From: Deltaproteobacteria bacterium | GTDB taxonomy: Bacteria; Desulfobacterota; DSM-4660; Desulfatiglandales; HGW-15 | DNA: 9,822 nt | Assembly: GCA_019308525.1 (NCBI GenBank) | Contig: JAFDIC010000118.1 | Coordinates: 1 to 9,822 of the forward strand | Reading direction: 5' to 3' | In this document: positions 4,519 to 9,822 of the stretch, piece after piece | How the letters are laid out: each line of letters begins with the position of its first letter | Numbering within the stretch: the stretch's first letter is position 1 | The notes under the pieces: model-generated | What the model was told of the DNA's origin: nothing | Databases searched by the model: none | What the model saw: only the letters and a program-made list of their open reading frames with translations | Made by a program: the position numbers and the translations under genes

Positions 4519-6057
4519 CTAGGCCTCCTCACCGGGATCTTCGAAGGCATCGCGCAGGAGTTTGGACTGGCGGTTGTAAGCATCCCGGGGGTCCTCGGGG
4601 TTCTTCATCAGGGATATCTCCTGGGTTATCAGGCGGGCGATATTCAGTATGTGGGCCTCTTTCTTCTTGGACTCGCGCTTGTACAGGGGGTGATCCCTGT
4701 TTATGTATATTACGGTCCCTTCGGTCATGCACTCGGGCCCCTGTTCCCCCAGGTGGTCCAGGCAGCAGGTAACCCCTGCCTCGCCGAACTTGAGCCTCCT
4801 GACCACGGCGTTGGGTGTTGCGATCCTGAGGGATGGCCTTTTCCTTTTCTCCGCCGGATCGGGACTTTCCTGTTGCTCTGAGGCTTCTTCCTCTTCCCCC
4901 CTTTGCGGTTCAGACTCCACCTCCACGTCCACATCTTCAATCTCGACGGTGTCGTCGGTTTCACTCCGGCCGGGTGGCTCTACCCCACTCTCCCCGACTC
5001 CCTCCTTGCCAGGCTCTGCATAGGGTACAACACCAAAGGGTGAGAATTCGGGATTTAGCATGAGGGCCCTGTGCACCCTTTCCAGGGCCTCTTTCAGGGC
5101 CCGGCTGACCTTTCTGTTCTCACGAACCGAGGCAAGACGGTTATAGGCCTGCTTTACCTTTGCCATGGTCTCATCCATGGCCTTCCTGAATGCTATGTAC
5201 TCCTCTGAATCCTCTATGAATCCGGACCGATCGCTGGTAAGGGGCAGGAAATCTGCATTCACCTCTCCCCTGATCCTTGTGGCCGCCTTTCCCCAGGATG
5301 CCATGTCAAACAACTCACGGCACACGGTCACGCCCTTTACCTTGACCTCTATGCCCATGTCGTCCTTTGAAGCGCGGTAGGCAGGCAGTATCACTATTTC
5401 ACCATGGATTATTCCGTGCTCTGTCCCCTCGAATACAGGGATGCGGTTGCCGGAATAGGTCCTGGCTGTCACCCTGTAAGAATTTACGTAGACCGAGAAA
5501 TTTTTCGCCCTGATTGGGACACCTTCGGCTATTCTTTCAATCACGTGTTCTGGCTCGAAGGATTTTTTCAACCCCAGGAGCCTGACCGTGGTCCCGTCAC
5601 CCCTTCTGGGATCTGGTTCCAGGATTTCAAGGGGAACCCCCCAGGAGTCGCCCTGGGCCATCCACCGGTCCCTGTCAAACACCACTCTTGCGGCAAAATC
5701 ACCCTTCTGCGTCGTGATTTCAAAGGAAGAAGCAGCCGCAAGGCTCGCGAATTTCCCTATCCCGAACTGTCCGATCCTGTCCCTGCCGAATTTCGGGGAT
5801 ATGGGGTTCTGTAACTTAAGGTTGGATCCCACGTTGAAATACTGTTTGAGCCCTTCCAGGTCCATGCCTTCACCGTTGTCGGCCACGGTTATCTCCTCGG
5901 GTGTAACCGTCACGTCCACCCTCGTTGCATCCGCATCATAGGCATTGTTCACGAGTTCCCTCACGAGCTCTATGCTCTGTTCGTAGAGTCGCTCTCCAAT
6001 GGTGATTATGTGGCTCTTGTCTATAGTGACAGGAAGATACTCTTTTCCCTCTCCCAT
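4519..6057 (-). CDS. GHKL (Hsp90/MORC-like) ATPase-domain protein
   Basis: This cytoplasmic 512-aa protein has an intact N-terminal GHKL ATPase domain. The N-box is RELVNNAYDADAT (33-45), with E34 as general base and N38 for Mg2+. The G1 box is DNGEGM (60-65), the G2 box GQFGIGKFAS (96-105), and GDGTTVRL (153-160) is the G3-like threonine. An S5-like transducer region (about 165-290) ends in LPLTSDRSGFIEDS (271-284). A helical part (290-340) leads into a strongly acidic linker (about 350-400), a short KRKR patch and a C-terminal domain (410-512) with YINRDHPLY (451-459). The order matches prokaryotic MORC/Hsp90-like ATPases, some of which occur in DNA-modification and defence contexts. It is not a histidine kinase, because no H-box is present, and not MutL, because the C-terminal domain differs. 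AGGAG (complement of 6065-6069) supports the start. The promoter at 6092-6121 indicates its own transcription. Confidence 0.85.
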   Translation of the reverse strand: MGEGKEYLPVTIDKSHIITIGERLYEQSIELVRELVNNAYDADATRVDVTVTPEEITVADNGEGMDLEGLKQYFNVGSNLKLQNPISPKFGRDRIGQFGIGKFASLAAASSFEITTQKGDFAARVVFDRDRWMAQGDSWGVPLEILEPDPRRGDGTTVRLLGLKKSFEPEHVIERIAEGVPIRAKNFSVYVNSYRVTARTYSGNRIPVFEGTEHGIIHGEIVILPAYRASKDDMGIEVKVKGVTVCRELFDMASWGKAATRIRGEVNADFLPLTSDRSGFIEDSEEYIAFRKAMDETMAKVKQAYNRLASVRENRKVSRALKEALERVHRALMLNPEFSPFGVVPYAEPGKEGVGESGVEPPGRSETDDTVEIEDVDVEVESEPQRGEEEEASEQQESPDPAEKRKRPSLRIATPNAVVRRLKFGEAGVTCCLDHLGEQGPECMTEGTVIYINRDHPLYKRESKKKEAHILNIARLITQEISLMKNPEDPRDAYNRQSKLLRDAFEDPGEEA

Positions 6058-6091
6058 GTGTCTTCTCCTGCGGCCTTCGGTGTTTCTCCAG

Positions 6092-6121
6092 ACTATAGGG
6101 AAATTCCAGGCGATATGTCAA
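6092..6121 (-). promoter_or_regulatory. Near-consensus sigma70 promoter for the GHKL ATPase gene
   Basis: On the minus strand, a perfect TTGACA (complement of 6116-6121), an 18-base spacer and TATAGT (complement of 6092-6097, five of six consensus bases) lie just upstream of the ATPase gene. Transcription would start near 6085, giving a leader of about 28 bases that carries the AGGAG ribosome-binding site. Confidence 0.7.
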
Positions 6122-6280
6122 CATCCAGGAACATTGATTTGCAAACAGGGCTAGAGGGTACAGGGGCAGCGGCGTTCCATTCAACCCCGCACACAGTCTC
6201 GACCATGTGAGCATCCTGGAGAAAGAATCCTGTGAAAAGCGGAGATCCGGGCTTGAGCACTCACAGGCCCTCGACCAGGG

Positions 6281-7759
6281 CTATTGCAAGACTCTCTCCC
6301 ATCGGCTGATGAGTGAGTCCGGGGAGAGATCCCCCAGGCCGACGCGATTCAGGAAGCCAAATACATCATCTCGATGTCCCTCCCTCCACCAGCTCCTCAG
6401 AGTCGAGGCCGTGTCTTCAAAAAACATCCAACCGGCCCCGTGCAGAGACTGAAAATGATGCTCCATCATGGCCTCGGCCATCCAGGCGAGCACATAGTCC
6501 AGGCTGTAGAATTCCGCTGCAAGATCAAAAAGAGCGGCCTCGGGCTGGTAGTAAAACCCGGTATGCTCTGCCATGGTCTCAGCGTATCCCTCTCCGTTCT
6601 CCAAGTCCTCCCGTTCGAACATTTCATACTCCGAGAGAAACCTTGCCGCGTATCGGCGGAAGACCGACATGTCCTTCAAGACCTTATGGTAGTGGAGCAT
6701 GGACGCTGTTTCCTCATCAATGCCCAGCTCCCTGGTCATAAAGGGGACAGACATTGTCACATTCTGCAAGAGAAAAGCAAAGGCCTCGCTCAGGCCACCG
6801 CTTCTGGAGATCTCCTTTACGACAAAGGGCAATTCACCCGAGATGTTGGCTGTAAACAAGGCATGGCCCAGTTCGTGGCCCAGGGACTCCAGGTCCAGCC
6901 ACATTCCTTGGGGTTTCATGAGCACGTAGACCTCTTCCGGGACCTGGAGGACGAAGCAAATGGCCTCGGAAGTTTTTTCAGGGTTTTGGTCTAGATCAAT
7001 ATGAATGTTCCTGTCGTACTCGAGGTCCATGCCCCAGTGCCTGAAAAAGGCCACGAACCTTTCAATCCCCTTGCGGGGCATGAGGGAATCAAACTCGGTC
7101 AAACTCAACAGGTTGATGGCGTCAAAGCGGGTAAGAGAGCGCAAAGTGTCGTGGTAGCGCCTGCTCACCCACTGCTCCATCGAGGAAGAGTAGAGATCGC
7201 TTGTGGCAGAGAGGATCTTTTTTACCAGTCCATAATGGGCCGAATAGTCGATCTGTTTTTTCTGGGTGCAATATTCCCTGTAGCTCCTAAAACCCAGAGA
7301 TGCCTTCAGGGTGTCAAGGAGGGCCTCCCAGTAGTTTAGGGCAAAGGGTTTCAAGAACTTGCACAGGGGTCGGGTCTCTTTCTGCACTACGCGACGCTGT
7401 TGCCGAGTGCTTTCTTTCTGACAAAAGGCGATTATATCGCCCCAGTAAATTTTCCGGCCGTCCACGTGGGCTGCCGCCCCTTTCATCCAGGTCTTCATCT
7501 CCGCATCATAGGGCTGAAGCTCACGGCGAAGGAAGTGGTCCATGAATGTGTACCGAAGTTTGTCTCTTCGGTCATTGTCTGGAGGGATTTTTTCTATATC
7601 CTCCAGGGTCTCCGGCCTGAGGAAGTGGTCGAGCCCTGCATAAAGTCCCCCGTTCCCAAAAGGGTCCTTCCTGCCGCTCCAAACCGCCAGGGCCTGGAGC
7701 CTCCACCGGTAGTTCAAATGGTAGAGTATATTCTCTATCTCATCGGCCGAATAGTGCAT
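6281..7759 (-). CDS. M3-like (gluzincin) zinc metallopeptidase
   Basis: This 492-aa, mostly helical protein has the zinc-peptidase motif HELGHALF (residues 295-302; H295 and H299 bind zinc, E296 is the catalytic base). A GLSEAFAFLLQN segment 30 residues after the first histidine supplies the likely third ligand E325. This spacing and the helical character fit the M3 oligoendopeptidase/thimet group, or the related M32 carboxypeptidases. M3 proteins are usually 550-700 aa, so this is a short member. There is no signal peptide, so it should work in the cytoplasm on peptides. The later DYVLAWMAEAMMEHHF segment (421-435) resembles the family's C-terminal substrate-binding region. The start ATG has GGGAG only 3 bases upstream. 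The GHKL ATPase gene follows 223 bases downstream on the same strand. Exact family and substrate remain open. Confidence 0.8.
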   Translation of the reverse strand: MHYSADEIENILYHLNYRWRLQALAVWSGRKDPFGNGGLYAGLDHFLRPETLEDIEKIPPDNDRRDKLRYTFMDHFLRRELQPYDAEMKTWMKGAAAHVDGRKIYWGDIIAFCQKESTRQQRRVVQKETRPLCKFLKPFALNYWEALLDTLKASLGFRSYREYCTQKKQIDYSAHYGLVKKILSATSDLYSSSMEQWVSRRYHDTLRSLTRFDAINLLSLTEFDSLMPRKGIERFVAFFRHWGMDLEYDRNIHIDLDQNPEKTSEAICFVLQVPEEVYVLMKPQGMWLDLESLGHELGHALFTANISGELPFVVKEISRSGGLSEAFAFLLQNVTMSVPFMTRELGIDEETASMLHYHKVLKDMSVFRRYAARFLSEYEMFEREDLENGEGYAETMAEHTGFYYQPEAALFDLAAEFYSLDYVLAWMAEAMMEHHFQSLHGAGWMFFEDTASTLRSWWREGHRDDVFGFLNRVGLGDLSPDSLISRWERVLQ

Positions 7760-7844
7760 TGTCTCCCGGAGTCAAACTTGAATCTATTGCTTTTGCCAAC
7801 ACCGCGCAAGGACAAATCTTGTGTTCATTCCCCCCACCGAAGCC

Positions 7845-7873
7845 ATCCTACATGCTGCGGCACGACATATCAA
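7845..7873 (-). promoter_or_regulatory. Candidate sigma70 promoter for the metallopeptidase gene
   Basis: On the minus strand TTGATA (complement of 7868-7873, five of six consensus), 17 bases, then TAGGAT (complement of 7845-7850, four of six). It would start transcription near 7838, about 80 bases before the peptidase ATG. Confidence 0.45.
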
Positions 7874-7972
7874 GGGCTTTTCGGAGCAATTAGAAGTTGC
7901 CATTGACACAGATAGAGCTTCCGCTCAGACAAATCGTGTGCTGGGCAAGAGGAGGCAGGGCACGAAAACTCC

Positions 7973-8164
7973 CTAAAGGCAATCCTGTTCGAGCAGGGCA
8001 GCAACATCCACGCCTACCAGCTTTGCTCCTTTTCTAAAGGTCATGCCGGGGCTTATTCGGATTTCCCCAATGGGGGCCCTGATGATAGTCGTTTGAACCG
8101 AAGTCCAGGAGCCGTCGGGGTTCTTACGGAATGCTTCGCAGGCAACAGAAACCGAGCCCTGCAT
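7973..8164 (-). CDS. 63-aa conserved protein of unknown function
   Basis: This small protein has FRKNPDGSWTSV (12-23), GEIRISPGMTFRKG (33-46) and a final VGVDVAALLEQ (50-60). From memory it matches a widespread family of roughly 60-aa proteobacterial proteins built as FxxNxDGSWT, then GxIxxxPGMTFxxG, then GVDLAxWL, whose function is unknown. The predicted fold is a few beta strands with a short final helix, and no membrane segment. Support for a real gene is strong for its size: AAAGGAG (complement of 8172-8178) lies 7 bases before the ATG, and a near-consensus promoter lies at 8255-8283. It is transcribed toward the peptidase gene, about 210 bases away, and could be cotranscribed with it by readthrough. 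Confidence 0.8.
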   Translation of the reverse strand: MQGSVSVACEAFRKNPDGSWTSVQTTIIRAPIGEIRISPGMTFRKGAKLVGVDVAALLEQDCL

Positions 8165-8254
8165 CTATTCACTCCTTTCATTTTTCTCGATGTCTTTGAT
8201 TGTTGGACGTGGTGTGTGAGGGAGGCTACAGGACCTTCCTTCCTTGCGGTCCGT

Positions 8255-8283
8255 ATGTTACATTCTCAGCTCCCAGGTGTCAA
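8255..8283 (-). promoter_or_regulatory. Near-consensus sigma70 promoter for the 63-aa gene
   Basis: On the minus strand a perfect TTGACA (complement of 8278-8283), 17 bases, then TAACAT (complement of 8255-8260, four of six consensus). Transcription would begin about 84 bases before the 63-aa start. Its presence shows that DNA left of about 8285 belongs to the small gene rather than to the adjoining transporter remnant. Confidence 0.6.
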
Positions 8284-8299
8284 AGGCAAAGACATTCGC

Positions 8300-8998
8300 C
8301 GAGATTCCCGGTTGGTTTGGAGTCCCATTTCGGCCTTAATTCTTGTCATACTGGTATTCTGTTTCATCTACGTGGTTGATACGCCCCGGGAGTCAGGAAA
8401 AAGGGGTGGTGTTGGGAAACGTGCAGTGAGCTGGAGGACGCTGATCGGATGGGGGCTTTGTTTCTCAACGACCGTGCAGTTGATGTTCTTGCCGAGCATC
8501 CTTCCCAATGTCTTGCAAGGTTTCAACCTGGAACAATCGACCGCCCTGAGGTGGGCGGGCCTGGTCGTCATGTTGTATACGACAACAGCGATACTCGGCA
8601 CACATTTCCTGTGCAGGATGGCTTCGAGGGTCAGGTATTACACTCTAATCATTCTTGTCTCGCTCCCGGGGATACTCTTCCAGTCCTTGCTTTCTACAAG
8701 TCATGGGATTGAAACTTTTCTTGCTATTCGCATGCTTCAGACGGCCATGGTCGCGTCTGTCACGCCACTGGTGTTTTCGATTTTTGCATCCGATTCGAAC
8801 GGAAGGGTTATGGGATTCTTGAATTCAGGAAGATTTGCAGGAAACGCCCTGGGTCCTATGATCGCAACCTCTATCCTCTCCTTTTCCAATTTGACCTGGC
8901 TCTATCTTTCAATAAGCGGCCTGAGCCTCCTGGCCCTGCTGCCTTTTGCCTTGCTCTTTTGTGGCAATAGAGATAGTGCCGGCCGGACCGCGAACTAG
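8300..8998 (+). pseudogene. MFS transporter remnant, C-terminal half only
   Basis: From about 8300 the frame encodes a membrane segment (ALILVILVFCFIYVVDTP, 8333-8384), a basic loop, then six further hydrophobic segments. Motifs such as VTPLVFSIFASDSNGRVMG and LNSGRFAGNALGPMIATSIL are typical of the second half (TM7-12) of drug/H+ antiporters of the major facilitator superfamily. The expected first five or so helices are absent. Upstream in the same frame the sequence is not transporter-like and overlaps the 63-aa gene and its promoter. No start codon with a ribosome-binding site is found near 8300; ATG 8255 and ATG 8093 lack one. MFS proteins are normally about 400 aa with 12 helices, so this is most likely a 5'-truncated remnant created by deletion or rearrangement. 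The remaining frame is undamaged, so the event may be recent. A half-size functional protein is less likely. Confidence 0.75.
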
Positions 8999-9070
8999 GG
9001 GCCTGTTTCTTCTAACCGGGCTTTCTGCAAAGAGGAGTGGCCGGGAAGGCTTGATACAATAGCCAGGAAA

Positions 9071-9108
9071 AAGCCGCCCCGGGATTCAATCCCCGGGGCG
9101 GCTTTTTT
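9071..9108. terminator. Strong bidirectional intrinsic terminator
   Basis: A perfect 13-bp stem (9071-9083 with 9092-9104) closes an 8-base loop (9084-9091) and is GC-rich (GCCGCCCCGGG core). Six T follow on the + strand (9103-9108) and a run of five A precedes it (9068-9072), giving T on the minus strand. It can end both the transporter remnant (+) and the secreted-protein gene (-), which converge on it. Confidence 0.92.
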
Positions 9109-9162
9109 GCTTTAGGAGTGGCTGTCTTTTAATTCGCGAAGACCCTCTTTCTGCTGTCTCAG

Positions 9163-9822
9163 CTAGGGGGTGCAGTCCAGGCTCAGGCCGCTCCCGGCCA
9201 TCCCCTCGAACAGCCAATCGTTAATGAAACCCGCTTTGTCCTTGCCGTCGCCCTGGGGCTTGCCGCAGTCCTCAGGGCCGTTCATGTTACCGTCGGAGCA
9301 GGACAGGTGAAATGTGGACTCACCGAGCTTGTTGTCCGTACCGGCCGCAAATATCTCCCAGATCACGTCGTTGGGCGAGCCGGCGAACCCGGAGACCGTG
9401 ACCTCGGCACCCTGCGCGATGTTGTCCATGTCGGCCAGCAACGTGCTCCCCACATTGCCCTTCCACGCCTTGATTCGAATGCTCTGGGTTCCATTCCAGA
9501 TCATGGTCAGCTTGTCGATGGGCTTGGCGTCCTTGCACACGAAGGGGCCCGGGGGCGGCTCCACCACCGTCACCGTGACAGAATCGTCAGCCGAGCATAC
9601 CTCAACACCACCGGGAACCTCGGCGGTTACCGTGACCGCGTTGGTCGTGTCCGCGAAAATGGTCGCTGTCTTGAAGATCGTTGTGCTCTCGCCAGGATCA
9701 AGCGAGAACCCGCCGTCAGCAAGCTCGCCGAGCTTGTCGTCCAGTACGCTCGTGATGTTAACGGCCGTTCCGCCGGGGTTGGTGATGGTGTACTGGTGTT
9801 CCACCTGACCGCCGAGGGAGAT
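9163..9822 (-). CDS. C-terminal end of a large secreted repeat-type protein (partial)
   Basis: The frame runs off the right edge without a start: codons to 9822 read ISLGGQ before VEHQYTITNPGG, so the GTG at 9802-9804 is internal. Residues 1-95 form a beta-rich repeat of the DUF11/CARDB-like type (YTITNPGGTAVNITSVLDDKLG, LDPGESTTIFKTATI, NAVTVTAEVPGG, ending DSVTVTV). A PPPGP linker leads into a second domain (about 100-219) with CKDAKPIDKLTMIWNG and the Cys-containing ending FHLSCSDGNMNGPEDCGKPQGDGK through LDCTP. The second domain recalls uncharacterised C-terminal domains on extracellular DUF11-repeat proteins. Such proteins are exported and probably act at the cell surface or outside. DNA here is clearly more GC-rich than around 2200 or 3400. 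The gene stops 55 bases from the shared terminator. Size and anchor type are unknown. Confidence 0.75.
   Translation of the reverse strand: MSLGGQVEHQYTITNPGGTAVNITSVLDDKLGELADGGFSLDPGESTTIFKTATIFADTTNAVTVTAEVPGGVEVCSADDSVTVTVVEPPPGPFVCKDAKPIDKLTMIWNGTQSIRIKAWKGNVGSTLLADMDNIAQGAEVTVSGFAGSPNDVIWEIFAAGTDNKLGESTFHLSCSDGNMNGPEDCGKPQGDGKDKAGFINDWLFEGMAGSGLSLDCTP

Noticed and set aside
4395..5941. Several long + strand frames opposite the GHKL ATPase gene
   Set aside because: They mirror the codons of the ATPase gene, whose motifs are clear, and show only low-complexity Pro/Ser/Gly composition.
7784..7828. 14-codon minus-strand frame in the peptidase leader
   Set aside because: The G-run is only a base or two from the ATG, which is poor spacing, and the peptide has no leader-like codon pattern.
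6374..7906. Long + strand frames opposite the metallopeptidase gene
   Set aside because: Antisense shadows of a gene with an intact zinc motif; no ribosome-binding sites or family motifs.
8093..8299. N-terminal 69 codons of the + strand frame leading into the MFS remnant
   Set aside because: No transporter-like sequence, no ribosome-binding site, and it overlaps the 63-aa gene and its promoter.
1..9822. CRISPR arrays, tRNA genes and insertion sequences
   Set aside because: No regularly spaced repeats, no tRNA-like cloverleaf or CCA-flanked element, and no transposase-like frame or paired terminal repeats were seen.

Overview
The window looks like chromosomal DNA from an environmental bacterium, most likely a deltaproteobacterium (Desulfobacterota) or a close relative. 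This placement is an inference. It rests on a long-type general amino-acid ABC permease, a bacterial glycine-tailed RRM protein beside a small excisionase-like HTH protein and a tiny Lys/Arg-rich protein, and moderate GC. There are no rRNA, tRNA, CRISPR or transposase sequences.

Layout. (1) Positions 15-1935 (+) hold the end of an Aap/Bzt-type polar amino-acid ABC importer operon: a long permease followed by its ATPase. The partner permease and binding protein should lie left of the window. (2) Positions 1936-2733 have no convincing gene but contain an AT-rich promoter-like stretch, an 8-codon mini-ORF with a good Shine-Dalgarno sequence, and several hairpins. (3) Positions 2734-4376 (+) are a run of five small genes: a one-helix membrane protein, an excisionase-like HTH protein, a 65-aa protein of unknown role, an RRM RNA-binding protein and a 47-aa Lys/Arg-rich protein. 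The spacers between them contain long inverted repeats that suggest structured RNA. (4) Positions 4519-7759 (-) hold two large genes, a GHKL/MORC-like ATPase and, upstream of it, an M3-like HELGH zinc metallopeptidase; each has its own promoter-like sequence. (5) Positions 7973-8164 (-) encode a 63-aa protein of a recognisable but uncharacterised family, with a near-consensus promoter. Abutting it on the + strand is the C-terminal half of an MFS transporter, a likely gene remnant. (6) A strong bidirectional terminator at 9071-9108 separates that remnant from the C-terminal end of a large secreted repeat-type protein (-), whose start is beyond the right edge.

How the parts relate. The ABC genes form one uptake machine. 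The small-gene run is dominated by nucleic-acid-binding proteins set in RNA with high pairing potential, so post-transcriptional control is a reasonable guess. The ATPase and the peptidase share a strand, but a 223-bp gap and a separate promoter argue against a tight operon. I see no proven new system. The best candidates for a second look are the HTH/RRM/KR-rich cluster with its structured spacers and the ATPase/peptidase pair.
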